Of a stretch of 64,000 nt of DNA, positions 26,836 through 35,237 are shown piece by piece. The position numbers were made by a program, and so were the translations under genes. Within the stretch, counting starts at the first letter, position 1. Every line of letters starts with the position of its first letter. Origin of the DNA: Rariglobus hedericola (GTDB lineage Bacteria > Verrucomicrobiota > Verrucomicrobiia > Opitutales > Opitutaceae); NCBI RefSeq assembly GCF_007559335.1, contig NZ_VMBG01000003.1, forward strand, positions 124,001 through 188,000, read 5' to 3'. Under the pieces are notes generated by a model, which worked only from the letters and a program-made list of their open reading frames with translations, ran no database searches and was not told where the DNA came from.

Positions 26836-27786
26836 ATGCAACGACCGCACATACATCCGGGTCAGTTACTTTCCTTCTTCGCACTGATGTCCCTCACCAT
26901 ATCCGGCCCTGCTCCGTCCGCCTCCGCAGCAACACCCTCCGGCCCCGCCTTGACCGCCCAAGCCGGGCAACCGCTCACCGCGTTTGTCGAAGCCTTTACC
27001 GCCGCAATCGGCGACGGTCTCTACGCCACTCACTTCCGTCCGCTGGTTCATCCCGATCTGCTCGCACACACCGGCGACACGTGGATCTTTCGCGACAGCC
27101 CGCAAAAACCCTCCCCCGCCGACGCCCCGCCCACGCACGTGGTGCGCGATCTGAACGAGGGTGAACTCACCCGCTTCGCCACGATCTTCAGTTACCCGGT
27201 AACACCGGTAAAAGTCTTGGAGTTCTCTCACACGCACACAGACGGCGCTTCGAAGACCACCTCGCGCATGCCGCTCTATCTCGCGGGAAACAACGGCGCT
27301 TACACCCTCGTCTTTGGCGTTCCTAAGCCTAAGGAAGAAGTCGCCGCAGCGCGCGCCGTGGAATCCCTCCTCTATTACGAAGACACCGGTGCGTGGAAAC
27401 AGAACTGGAAGCTCCAAATGGCCGCCTCCAGCCAAGCAACTTACTCCGTTGTTTTGTCCGATGCCGCTGGTGAAAACGTGATCGCAGTCGCGGGACCTTG
27501 GACTTTGCCCGAAGGTCGTAAGACCATCCGCTTCATGCTTAAGCCCGAAGGAGCATCCGCCGCCGTCAGAACCACCGCGCAAGGCAAACTCGAACTCCCC
27601 TATGCCTGGCAGGCAGGAGCCTCAGCCGCATCAAGTCATGCGCTACTGCCACTCACGACGCTCACCGCCTACGAGCGTGTAAAAACTCCCGCTTTCACCG
27701 GCGACACACTCGCCTTGGCCTCGTTGACCGGCATCGACGACACCGGCGCCTCGCGCACCCTCGTCCTGCAACTGCGCCGGAAGTAA
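26836..27786 (+). CDS. Secreted protein of unknown function
   Basis: 316 residues. ATG 26836 gives a signal peptide (LLSFFALMSLTISGPAPSASA, cut before ATPSGPALTAQAG). I do not recognise a family. The mature part has two regions: an N-terminal half with GDGLYATHFRPLVHPDLLAH and a C-terminal half with AAGENVIAVAGPWTLPEGRK and ELPYAWQAGA. No catalytic motif stands out. It is convergent with the DUF3892 gene, 38 bp apart. Confidence 0.68.
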   Translation: MQRPHIHPGQLLSFFALMSLTISGPAPSASAATPSGPALTAQAGQPLTAFVEAFTAAIGDGLYATHFRPLVHPDLLAHTGDTWIFRDSPQKPSPADAPPTHVVRDLNEGELTRFATIFSYPVTPVKVLEFSHTHTDGASKTTSRMPLYLAGNNGAYTLVFGVPKPKEEVAAARAVESLLYYEDTGAWKQNWKLQMAASSQATYSVVLSDAAGENVIAVAGPWTLPEGRKTIRFMLKPEGASAAVRTTAQGKLELPYAWQAGASAASSHALLPLTTLTAYERVKTPAFTGDTLALASLTGIDDTGASRTLVLQLRRK

Positions 27787-27824
27787 TCGGCGGTTCTGAG
27801 GCCAGACCGCCCTGCGACGAACAC

Positions 27825-28178
27825 TCACCGCCGGGTGCGGCGGCCGGTTTGCGAGACGGCGGCCACTGCCTGCTCGTCGCTCGCGATCTGCGCCACGGTG
27901 AGGTGGATCAGATCATCGGGGTGGGTTTTTTCGCGTTCGCTCTGGAGATACTTTTCGCCGCCCTGCACGTGCACCACGACTTTGATGATTTCGCCGCCAC
28001 TTTTAATGGTGAAGGCATCCGTGCCGGCCTCGATACGCTCGATGGCGGCCGACTGCGAAAACGACCAGCGCGTGAGATCGGAGTTCACACCGGCGATCGA
28101 CTCGATGCGCTCGAGCGGGTCACGACTGTAAGCGCGGTTGACGGTGGAGACGGTGCGACGGTTGTGAATTCGAGCCAT
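27825..28178 (-). CDS. DUF3892 domain-containing protein
   Basis: 117 residues. The central block VNSDLTRWSFSQSAAIERIE, then TIKSGGEIIKVVVHVQGGEKYLQSE and DDLIHLTVAQ, matches the DUF3892 family, small proteins with a predicted beta-rich domain that ends in a KYLxTxxD-type motif. The ends are Arg-rich. The role is unknown. It stands alone, 169 bp downstream of the MFS gene on the same strand order. Confidence 0.68.
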   Translation of the reverse strand: MARIHNRRTVSTVNRAYSRDPLERIESIAGVNSDLTRWSFSQSAAIERIEAGTDAFTIKSGGEIIKVVVHVQGGEKYLQSEREKTHPDDLIHLTVAQIASDEQAVAAVSQTGRRTRR

Positions 28179-28346
28179 AAATGTGTGCGCCGCCGGATGG
28201 AATAATCCTGCGGGGCGTCGCCAACCTATCGGCGACCCACGCCAAGAGCGACAGCAATCACCTCCGACCGCGAGGCGCGCCCGATTCGTGAAGGATCTTA
28301 CGGAACACCCTGCCTTGGAATGAAAGCAACGCGTCGCACCCCGTCG

Positions 28347-29567
28347 TTACACGCCCTGCCCCGCGGCCACGAAGCCGGAAATCTCGCGGCGTTTGGCGAC
28401 GAAGTGGATCACCAACGCCAGCGCGTTCATGCCGAGCGCGGCAACGCACACACCCGGCCAGCCGCTGTGCGACCAAGCCAGCGCACCGACCAGCGAGCCC
28501 AACGCTCCACCCACGAAACGGCTCACCATGTAGAGCGTGTTGATGCGGCTGCGCGCCTCGGGCATCAGCGAAAGCACCTTGCCCTGCTCGGCCACCTGCA
28601 CGGTTTGCACGCCCACATCCATCAACAACACGCCGAGGATGAGCCCGGGAATCGTCAGCCACAGCCACATCACGCCAAACGCCGCGAGGATGACGGTGAG
28701 CGCGAGCGTCACGGTGAAGGCCGCGCCCTTTTTGTCGGCCAGCTTGCCCGAATACGGAGCGGCCAGTGCGCCCACCAAACCGACGACGCCGAATAATCCC
28801 GTCTCAGTGGAACCGCGGTGAAAGTGCTCCGCCATGAGGAACGAGAGGCTCGTCCAAAACGCCGTGAAGCTGCCGAACGACAACGCGCCGATGATCGACG
28901 GACGCCACAGGCGCGGTTGCGATTTCAAGACCTGCCACAACGAAACCATCAGATCGCGGTAACGCATCGTGACCGTGGGCGGACGATGCGGCAGACGTGT
29001 GCGCAGGAGCGACGCGAGCACCACCATCATGACGGCGGCGAGGCCGAACATCGCGCGCCACCCAAAGTGATCGCCGACAAAACCTGCGAGCGTGCGCGCG
29101 AGCAGGATGCCGCCGAGCAAGCCGGTCATCATCACGCCCACGGTGCGGCCCTGCTCATTGGCCGGCGACATTTCCACGGCGATGGGGATGAGGATCTGCG
29201 CGCCCATGCACGTCATGCCGATGAGGAAGTTGCCCACGATCAGCAGAGACAGGCTGGGCGCAAATGCAGTGCCCACCAGAGTCACCGCGCACAGGTAGAT
29301 GAGCGTAAGGATGAGTTTGCGGCGCTCGACGATGTCACCCAGCGGCAGAAAAAAGAGCAGGCCGAGACCGTAGCCGATCTGCGAAGCCATCGCGACCCAG
29401 CCGACTTGCGCAGCCGTGGCGTTGAAATAAACCGCGAACGCCCCGAGCAACGGCTGGTTGTAGCAAAAATTGGCCACGCACGCGCCGCACGCGATCGCCA
29501 TGAGCCAAAGCGTGCGCGGCGAAAGCGCATCGGACGACGGAGCGGAACCAGAGGAAAGTGAAGTCAT
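28347..29567 (-). CDS. MFS transporter (12 TM, DHA1-like)
   Basis: 406 residues with about 12 membrane segments. The MFS motif A loop is LGDIVERRKL between helices 2 and 3, and a related SGKLADKKGAAFT lies between helices 8 and 9. The N-terminal CVANFCYNQPLLGAFAVYFNATAAQVGWV is typical of the YfcJ/NimT-like branch found in many soil bacteria. Substrate unknown; small organic molecules or drugs are likely. It stands on its own between two minus-strand genes. Confidence 0.85.
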   Translation of the reverse strand: MTSLSSGSAPSSDALSPRTLWLMAIACGACVANFCYNQPLLGAFAVYFNATAAQVGWVAMASQIGYGLGLLFFLPLGDIVERRKLILTLIYLCAVTLVGTAFAPSLSLLIVGNFLIGMTCMGAQILIPIAVEMSPANEQGRTVGVMMTGLLGGILLARTLAGFVGDHFGWRAMFGLAAVMMVVLASLLRTRLPHRPPTVTMRYRDLMVSLWQVLKSQPRLWRPSIIGALSFGSFTAFWTSLSFLMAEHFHRGSTETGLFGVVGLVGALAAPYSGKLADKKGAAFTVTLALTVILAAFGVMWLWLTIPGLILGVLLMDVGVQTVQVAEQGKVLSLMPEARSRINTLYMVSRFVGGALGSLVGALAWSHSGWPGVCVAALGMNALALVIHFVAKRREISGFVAAGQGV

Positions 29568-29671
29568 GGAAGAACGGTCGAGCCGTCACTTAACGAGGAG
29601 TCCCCCAGAACTCAAACAACCGAGCCGCAAATCGCCCCGCCCCGTGAATATCAGCGAACCACCTCGTCCAA

Positions 29672-30505
29672 TCAATTTCCGCCGCCCGTCTCCGTTGCCC
29701 GACCGGCTCGCTCCGCGGCAAACAGATCGGACTCCACGCAAACCCTGCGCCAGAGCGAGAGCCACGTCTTCCAATCATGGTTGCCCTCCACGGCCGTCAC
29801 GCGGCCCGGCGGCAAAAGCGTCGCGAGCATCCGGTGGCCGGGAGCCAGTGAATCTTCGCGCCCATAGAGCAACCAGGTCGGCGGCAACGCGGCCGACCGG
29901 TTGCCGAGAAACGTCCAGATCTCCTCCTCCACGCCCTTTGCCTTCGACGCCCGCCCGGCAGCCCACGCCACCGGACCTCCCGCGGCTTTGATCTGCTCGA
30001 ACAACGCCGCCTTGTCGCCCAGATAGGGCGCGAGCAACACGATCGCATCCACGTAGCCCGCCGCATCGCGTTCGTTCAGCAACGCACCGAGACCGCCGAG
30101 CGAGACGCCCACCACCACGATCCGCCGGTAACCCCGTGCCCGCGCCGGCTCCCACACATCGGCGCGCAGCCGGTCGATCACGGTCCGGTTATAATAATAG
30201 CCGAGATGGGCATCCACCGTGAGCGTGTCGGCCGCGATGCCCGCCTCGCGCAACGCAGCAATAAAACCATGGCGGTTAAAATCATCCATCGACCCTCCGC
30301 GCCCCGGCAGAAACACCACCAACGTAGAGGAACGCCCCGACGGTGAAAACTGAGTCGCCTGAGTAGGAATCGGCACCGGCGTGTTGCGCAGAAAGACCGC
30401 GCATCCCGTCAGCGCGAGCACTGCAGCGGCCATCAATCCCCACGCCCCAATCTTCCCCGATGATTGAAACACAATCAGAACAGCGGGGCATGGACGCGAC
30501 AACAT
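29672..30505 (-). CDS. Putative lipoprotein alpha/beta hydrolase
   Basis: 277 residues. The N-terminal hydrophobic stretch ends in a lipobox, LALTGC at about residue 35, so the protein is probably lipid-anchored. The domain has STLVVFLPGRGGSMDDFNRH (oxyanion strand), nucleophile elbow VVVGVSLGGLGALL (Ser), acid in LLYGREDSLAPG and His in VEGNHDWKTW. This is a fairly general esterase-like pattern. Substrate unknown. The ATG at 30505 leaves a long N-region before the hydrophobic core; an inner ATG at about residue 25 is also possible. Confidence 0.8.
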   Translation of the reverse strand: MLSRPCPAVLIVFQSSGKIGAWGLMAAAVLALTGCAVFLRNTPVPIPTQATQFSPSGRSSTLVVFLPGRGGSMDDFNRHGFIAALREAGIAADTLTVDAHLGYYYNRTVIDRLRADVWEPARARGYRRIVVVGVSLGGLGALLNERDAAGYVDAIVLLAPYLGDKAALFEQIKAAGGPVAWAAGRASKAKGVEEEIWTFLGNRSAALPPTWLLYGREDSLAPGHRMLATLLPPGRVTAVEGNHDWKTWLSLWRRVCVESDLFAAERAGRATETGGGN

Positions 30506-30642
30506 GCTCTCGGATTATCTCCGGATTCGCCTAGGTCAACGCACCCTAGACCCAACTCGTCGCGTGGGCAGCCATGCGCGCAAAGAACTGAGTCGGCCAA
30601 ATGTTAACATGTTTCGGCCCGATCCCATTTTCTGAACCCAAA

Positions 30643-31050
30643 CTATTTCTTAAACGCCACCCAAAAGTAGATAAGGGGAAGGCCACTAAACACCACGTTG
30701 AGGGTATGGTATCCGATACGATACCACACGTTAGTGAGGAAGGGGCTCACGTCGATCAACCACACTGCGGCGACAACGCGCAAGATCCAGAATCCAGCGA
30801 GAAATGCGCAGACCGCTCGGGCCAAAACAGACCCGTCCGCGAGATGCTCGGCCAAGAACCAAGTGCCGATTCCAAACGACACCAGACAGAACCCGATGAA
30901 CATGTAATAGGTTCTAAACAACCCGCGCGCAAAAGGAGTAAACGTCCTCGCCTCTGCCCAAAGTCCGGTGACCCGCGGCATTAACAGGCCGGCCGCAGCC
31001 AGGCCAAGATGGGTTAACGCACCACACCGGATCAATAATTCCGTCATCAT
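30643..31050 (-). CDS. Small integral membrane protein, MBOAT-operon partner
   Basis: 135 residues with about four hydrophobic helices (for example CGALTHLGLAAAGLLMP, YYMFIGFCLVSFGIGTWFLA, AVCAFLAGFWILRVVAAVWLI). I do not recognise a family. Its ATG overlaps the stop of the MBOAT gene by 4 bases (ATGA at 31047-31050), so it is translationally coupled and probably works with it. It is the last gene of the GbsR-like/MBOAT operon. Confidence 0.75.
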   Translation of the reverse strand: MMTELLIRCGALTHLGLAAAGLLMPRVTGLWAEARTFTPFARGLFRTYYMFIGFCLVSFGIGTWFLAEHLADGSVLARAVCAFLAGFWILRVVAAVWLIDVSPFLTNVWYRIGYHTLNVVFSGLPLIYFWVAFKK

Positions 31051-31955
31051 AGAAAATGGGTGTTCAAAAATTTAATCAGAGGAAGAATGACCTCGCGGAC
31101 AAAAATCGGGTGAAAAAGCAGAGGCAACGGAATCACCACAACGACGATCGTGAAGATTCTTCCGCCGATGCCTTTACGCAGGTGTAACATCCGCGCGAAC
31201 GAAGTTTTCTCCAACCAGGCGCCCACGCCCTGAATAACAAAATAAAGCGTAGGGCCGCCCCAACCTCCTCGCGCAGGAAACGAAATCACCGTTTCATGCA
31301 CCAAGCCTGAAAGTAAAAAAACGAACGCACCCGCAGTCTGCGTTCCCCACTTCCGCGCGAGCGGTAACAACACGAACCGCCGCGCACTGTCAGCGAACGC
31401 AACGTTCCAACGAACGCCCCAGAAATCGGCCAGCGAAACCGCCAACACAGGCACCTTCATAATCGGCGGGGCATCGAAACCGTTTCTGCGCCACAGCCAG
31501 GAAACGAGATGCAAAGCACCAAAATGCAGCGTGAAAATAATCCCCACCATTCCCACCCAGCCGGTCAATAACCTCGGTGCCGTTTTCAAATAAATGACCG
31601 CCCAGAAAATTGCGGCCAAACCGAGCGCCATTTTGACCAGCGCAAAAACCAGTTCCGTCAACGTCGGTCGACGCACGGCGGCAGACTCATGGAAGAGAAA
31701 TCCCCGCGCATTCATGCCGGGCCATAACGTCAGGTAGGCCACCAGTCTCCACGCGGGAGCCGAACGACAAAGCCCTATCGTTGTCACCAGCTTCAGCGCG
31801 AAAAACTCCCCGCCGGCCACCACCCACATGCACAACCACGGGATCGGAATGCGCACGGCCAAAGTCAGCAGAACAGCCGTGAACAAGATCGTTGCGACCG
31901 ACCAAAAAGCGAAGCCGTGGTCGGTATTCGTATTCACTGGCTGTATTGCTGTCAT
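31047..31955 (-). CDS. MBOAT/wax-synthase-like membrane acyltransferase
   Basis: 302 residues with about seven or eight membrane segments. The wax synthase-like MBOAT landmarks are DFWGVRWNVAFADSARRFV and the later SGLVHETVISFPARGGWGGP with the invariant His in SGLVHE. Members move acyl groups to alcohols, sterols or glycans at the membrane. The acceptor is unknown here. I take ATG 31955 because an upstream ATG at 32021 would overlap the regulator gene by 29 bases. It lies between the GbsR-like regulator and the small membrane protein. Confidence 0.78.
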   Translation of the reverse strand: MTAIQPVNTNTDHGFAFWSVATILFTAVLLTLAVRIPIPWLCMWVVAGGEFFALKLVTTIGLCRSAPAWRLVAYLTLWPGMNARGFLFHESAAVRRPTLTELVFALVKMALGLAAIFWAVIYLKTAPRLLTGWVGMVGIIFTLHFGALHLVSWLWRRNGFDAPPIMKVPVLAVSLADFWGVRWNVAFADSARRFVLLPLARKWGTQTAGAFVFLLSGLVHETVISFPARGGWGGPTLYFVIQGVGAWLEKTSFARMLHLRKGIGGRIFTIVVVVIPLPLLFHPIFVREVILPLIKFLNTHFL

Positions 31956-31992
31956 GGATGTCGAGATTTGCCGCTCCAAAGCGGGCCTTTGA

Positions 31993-32514
31993 TCAGCCAA
32001 CCAAGCGGAAAACCTTATCACCCAATTTGAATAATTTTTTAGCTGACGCAGGACTCATGGATTGCGCCTTGTCCGCCCAGCTGGAGGTCAGCTCCATGAA
32101 TTCGATCAGTTCTTTCAGTCGCGCGCGCGTGTGATCCGAATCTTCCTTGGCGCCCACAGCCGCCTGTTTGCAGTCACGTAACGTGGCCAGCGTGGGATCA
32201 AATTCACGTTTTTTCCGCTCCTTCATGACAACGATGAACATCTCCCAGACATCCTTCATGGTTTCAAAATGCTCACGGCGATCACCGAAAATATGGACCA
32301 CACGAATCAAGCCCCAACCCTGCAATTCCTTGATGCTGGTGCTGACGTTGGAACGGGCGACACTGAGCGTTTCACCAATCTCATCTGCGGCAATCGGCTT
32401 TGGGCACAACATAAGCAACGCATGGACCTGAGCCACCGAGCGGTTGATTCCCCAACGCGAACCCATTTCACCCCAGTGAAGAATGAATTTTTCCATAACG
32501 GGTGTAAGTTTCAT
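31993..32514 (-). CDS. GbsR/MarR-family transcriptional regulator
   Basis: 173 residues. The winged helix region is RSVAQVHALLMLCPKPIAADEIGETLSVARSNVSTSIKEL (read as separate helices), followed by GLIRVVHIFGDRREHFETM, the wing and dimer region of GbsR-type MarR proteins. A perfect 24-bp palindrome begins 1 bp upstream of its start codon, so it very probably represses itself and the MBOAT genes downstream. The inducer is unknown; relatives sense choline or osmotic signals, but no glycine-betaine genes are near. Confidence 0.87.
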   Translation of the reverse strand: MKLTPVMEKFILHWGEMGSRWGINRSVAQVHALLMLCPKPIAADEIGETLSVARSNVSTSIKELQGWGLIRVVHIFGDRREHFETMKDVWEMFIVVMKERKKREFDPTLATLRDCKQAAVGAKEDSDHTRARLKELIEFMELTSSWADKAQSMSPASAKKLFKLGDKVFRLVG

Positions 32515-32515
32515 A

Positions 32516-32539
32516 ATATTTCTGTAATTACAGAAATAT
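32516..32539. promoter_or_regulatory. Perfect 24-bp palindrome, probable GbsR-like operator
   Basis: ATATTTCTGTAA (32516-32527) is followed directly by its exact reverse complement TTACAGAAATAT (32528-32539). The palindrome ends one base before the minus-strand start codon at 32514. A MarR/GbsR dimer bound here would cover the promoter or ribosome site. No separate Shine-Dalgarno site fits between it and the ATG, so a leaderless start is possible. Confidence 0.7.
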
Positions 32540-32600
32540 CGGATTAATCAAGATGATTCTCCCATCCACCAAGATGCGGGGGTCGGGCCGAGTAGTGTTA

Positions 32601-32679
32601 TATTTAGTCTTCAGCTGACGCGCTTCAGCAATTAGCGCAGGAGTTCACGGCATTTTCACTGGAAGTGGCACTATGGGCC
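32601..32679. repeat. Dispersed short repeat, copy A
   Basis: Begins TATTTAGTCTTCAGCT and contains GCGCAGGAGTTCACGGC and ACTGGAAGTGGCACT. Related to copies at 33400 and 34990. Lies upstream of the secreted protein at 32761. Confidence 0.5.
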
Positions 32680-32697
32680 AATCAAGCACAAGGGGTC

Positions 32698-32715
32698 GGG
32701 CCGCGACTTGCTACT
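32698..32715. repeat. 18-base repeat upstream of a secreted-protein gene, copy 2
   Basis: Identical to 14534-14551. The 12-base part GGGGTCGGGCCG also occurs 114 bp upstream at 32579-32590. The start codon of the secreted protein lies 46 bases downstream. Confidence 0.5.
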
Positions 32716-32760
32716 GTTACCCGCAGGCCAAAACTGCCCACATCTTCATCTCATTACCCC

Positions 32761-33378
32761 ATGAAACTGCCTCACTGGATTCTTACTGTTATTCTTAGCG
32801 GCGCTTCTCTTCTTCACGCTGCCCAACCCGCTGAATTCACCTTTATGCTGGTAGGCTATTGCCGCGCAGGGAACGCCAAGGACGATCCCAACGCTCTCGG
32901 TGGCTACGGTGGTTCCGACAATCTGCCCAAGCCCCTGAAATTCGCCATCCGTTCACCCGATCTCTATTTGGAAATCGCTGATACGCCGAACGTCGTCTTC
33001 GCGGAAAAATACACGGGGCTGAATGTCCGGCTCATAAATGGCGGTAAAAAAACCGCGATCTTTCCCGCCTCCGACAGCCGGATCAGTCTGGTGCAGGAAG
33101 CCCAAGATACCGACGGCACGTGGAAGGAAATCGAATACCTGCCGAGCAGTTGGTGCGGCAACAGTTACCACAACGTTTATCTCCAGCCTAAGCACTATTG
33201 GGAATTCACTGCTCCGCGCTATTCCGGTCCGCAGAAAACCAAACTGCGTTTCAAGCTGACTCTCGCTGCTGACCATATCCTTTATTCACCCACCTATGAA
33301 GGCGGCATCCACCCTGAACAGTTCACGGCCCAGCAGGGACGCAAGCCGACGAACCTCATGGATCCGCATACGGAATAA
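32761..33378 (+). CDS. Secreted protein of unknown function
   Basis: 205 residues with a signal peptide (LPHWILTVILSGASLLHA, cut before AQPAEF). I do not recognise the family. The mature protein has a single region, with FTFMLVGYCRAGNAKDDPNA near its start, then FAEKYTGLNVRLINGGKKTA and YLQPKHYWEFTAPRYSG. The pattern looks like a single beta-sandwich. Two cysteines (GYCR and SSWCGN) could form a disulphide. The gene is less GC-rich than its neighbours and sits in a repeat-rich accessory stretch. Confidence 0.66.
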   Translation: MKLPHWILTVILSGASLLHAAQPAEFTFMLVGYCRAGNAKDDPNALGGYGGSDNLPKPLKFAIRSPDLYLEIADTPNVVFAEKYTGLNVRLINGGKKTAIFPASDSRISLVQEAQDTDGTWKEIEYLPSSWCGNSYHNVYLQPKHYWEFTAPRYSGPQKTKLRFKLTLAADHILYSPTYEGGIHPEQFTAQQGRKPTNLMDPHTE

Positions 33379-33399
33379 TACGCGGTTTAGCAGAGCACA

Positions 33400-33439
33400 G
33401 AGGAGTTCACGGCAGCTTTGCTGGAGGCGGCGCTCGCGG
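33400..33439. repeat. Dispersed short repeat, copy B (partial)
   Basis: GAGGAGTTCACGGCAG, then TTTGCTGGAGGCGGCGCTC, matches the core of copies A and C. Lies between the secreted protein and the VOC gene. Confidence 0.45.
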
Positions 33440-33507
33440 ACGGCGTTACCGCCCTGTCCGAAATCCTCCCGTTCATTCGTTGAGGAAGTGGTTGGAAATC
33501 CTCCCAC

Positions 33508-33903
33508 ATGAACAAACAGATATTCCTCAATGTCCCGGTCGCCGATCTATCCAGATCGCGGACCTTCTTTACGGCACTCGGGTTCTCACTCAATCCGCAG
33601 TTCACCGATGATACGGCTGCCTGTGTCGTCATCAGCGAGGCGATCTCGGTCATGCTGCTGACTCATGACAAGTTCCGCCAATTTACCCCCAAGGCCATCT
33701 GCGATACGTCGCAGGCGGTTGAGGCCCTGTTCTGCCTTACGTGTGAAAGCCGTCAGGAGGTGGACGATCTCGTCGCGAAAGCCCTCGCCGCCGGCGGCAC
33801 CACCCACGACAAGCCGGAAGACTTTGGGTTTATGTATATGCACAGCTTTGTAGATCCCGACGGCCATGGGTGGGGCCTCATTCACACCAAGCCGAGCGCA
33901 TGA
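33508..33903 (+). CDS. VOC family protein (glyoxalase-like)
   Basis: 131 residues with the two-module VOC fold: NKQIFLNVPVADLSRSRTFF, TALGFSLNPQFTDDTAACVV, and the closing MHSFVDPDGHGWGLIHTKPSA. It fits the group annotated as glyoxalase/bleomycin resistance-like or lactoylglutathione lyase-like proteins. The metal ligands cannot be assigned confidently. The role is unknown. It lies in the repeat-rich stretch, convergent with the rhomboid gene. Confidence 0.84.
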   Translation: MNKQIFLNVPVADLSRSRTFFTALGFSLNPQFTDDTAACVVISEAISVMLLTHDKFRQFTPKAICDTSQAVEALFCLTCESRQEVDDLVAKALAAGGTTHDKPEDFGFMYMHSFVDPDGHGWGLIHTKPSA

Positions 33904-33982
33904 TTTTCCGAAAGGCCGGCGACTCGGAAGCGGGGTGCAGGCTCAACGTCTTGATTTTTCCGAGACCCCGTTTTGCGAGGGC

Positions 33983-34894
33983 CTAGGTCGTTGTGTCCGT
34001 CGGGCGGCGCAAACGCAGGGAAAGCCTTTCCAGTTCGCGTCGTTCCCAAGGCTTAAGGCTGTCCGGCCCGTGTCGGCTGATTTTGTCGAGCAGCGTGTCC
34101 ATACGCTGACGCTCACGCGCCTTGCCGGCGGATTCGTCGTATTGCTGATAGCGAAGATCGGAGCTGTATTCGGAAATCTCGCTCCGATAGGCCCTGAAAT
34201 AAAGGTCCGGCAGGGCACTGGCGCCGGTTTCGGGCTTCCGATTCGCAAGGCCTTCCGGGGGCCAGATTGCAAAATAAACCCGCAGCGAGAGCAGGAGAAA
34301 CAGCGGAAGCCAGTTCACGTTGGGAGACTTCGAGATGAGTTCCGGCGCGTAGAGCATCGCGATCAAAACTCCCCCGATGGCGCCTCCCAGGTGGGCGCTG
34401 TAGGTGATGGTTTCCTTTTTGCGGTTATGCGCGAAGTAAGAACCCGCGAGAAAGAGCAGGGCGTAAATCCAGCCGGGCACGACCGCGGGCAACAGCGGGA
34501 GGACGGCTCCCGGTGCCGCCAACGTGTAGGCGCACACCAAACCACAAGCGGCGCCGGATGCACCCAGAATTTCGTGGCGGCGTCCGCGATTGACCCAATA
34601 GGCCAGCACTGAACTGCCCAGCGCGGACCCCAGAAAAATGGCGAGCATTTGCACGCCGCCCAGCGCGTTGGAGAGCGCGATGCCATACAGGCAGATGACG
34701 GCGGCGTTGAATACGAAGTGCGGGAGGTTGGCGTGCACACCACAGTTCGAGATGAACCGGTCGTATTCGCGATTCTGCCGGACGGACTCTACGTCAAGAA
34801 CCCGGCGGTTGAAAAACACCAAGCTGCGTAAACCGGCGCAGGTGGTAAGCCCGAGAACGGTTAAGAGGGCCAAGACTGTGGGAAATCCATCCAT
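33983..34894 (-). CDS. Rhomboid family intramembrane serine protease
   Basis: 303 residues. About six membrane segments carry GVHANLPHFVFNAAVICLYG (the H-x4-H-x2-N type helix), the catalytic serine in LGASGAACGLV and the catalytic His in YSAHLGGAIGGVL. A hydrophilic C-terminal tail of ~80 residues rich in Arg and Glu follows the last helix. ATG 34894 (MDGFPTVLALLTV) begins the first segment; the longer upstream frame is unlikely. It is distinct from the rhomboid at 15653, which has a different tail. Substrate unknown. Confidence 0.86.
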   Translation of the reverse strand: MDGFPTVLALLTVLGLTTCAGLRSLVFFNRRVLDVESVRQNREYDRFISNCGVHANLPHFVFNAAVICLYGIALSNALGGVQMLAIFLGSALGSSVLAYWVNRGRRHEILGASGAACGLVCAYTLAAPGAVLPLLPAVVPGWIYALLFLAGSYFAHNRKKETITYSAHLGGAIGGVLIAMLYAPELISKSPNVNWLPLFLLLSLRVYFAIWPPEGLANRKPETGASALPDLYFRAYRSEISEYSSDLRYQQYDESAGKARERQRMDTLLDKISRHGPDSLKPWERRELERLSLRLRRPTDTTT

Positions 34895-34989
34895 GTAAAA
34901 GCGTATCTGTGGCGATACGCAGACGACGGGCCGGATAAGGGTCAAGCCGTCAGCCAGCCGCCTATCGCGATGGCGGCGGCGTATTACTG

Positions 34990-35068
34990 TATTTGGCCTT
35001 CAGCTCCCGTGTTTCAGCGGTCGCGCAGGAGTTCGCGGCGTTTCTGCTGAAAGCGGCGCTGGCGGGCC
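34990..35068. repeat. Dispersed short repeat, copy C
   Basis: Begins TATTTGGCCTTCAGCT and contains GCGCAGGAGTTCGCGGCG and CTGAAAGCGGCGCTGGCGG. It aligns with copy A along its whole length with one gap. Lies about 170 bp upstream of the toxin-antitoxin pair. Confidence 0.5.
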
Positions 35069-35106
35069 AGTGGCTCTCGATGATGGGGGTTTGAATGAGC
35101 CGCCTT

Positions 35107-35162
35107 CATTTCAGTCTGATACGGCATTCAGCAAACGCTGAAATGCGGTGAAAACTGAAATG
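35107..35162. other. Nested inverted repeat upstream of the toxin-antitoxin pair
   Basis: CATTTCAGT (35107-35115) pairs with ACTGAAATG (35154-35162). Inside it GCATTCAGC (35124-35132) nearly pairs with GCTGAAATGC (35137-35146). It lies 75 bp upstream of the antitoxin start, where an operator for autoregulation is expected, but it may also be a hairpin of the repeat DNA. Confidence 0.45.
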
Positions 35163-35237
35163 TCGTATGGATATGGAGCGGGACGCCTTTCCTTCGGCGG
35201 AATTGACTCACTTTCTCGCCGAACCACTGTTTCAGCC

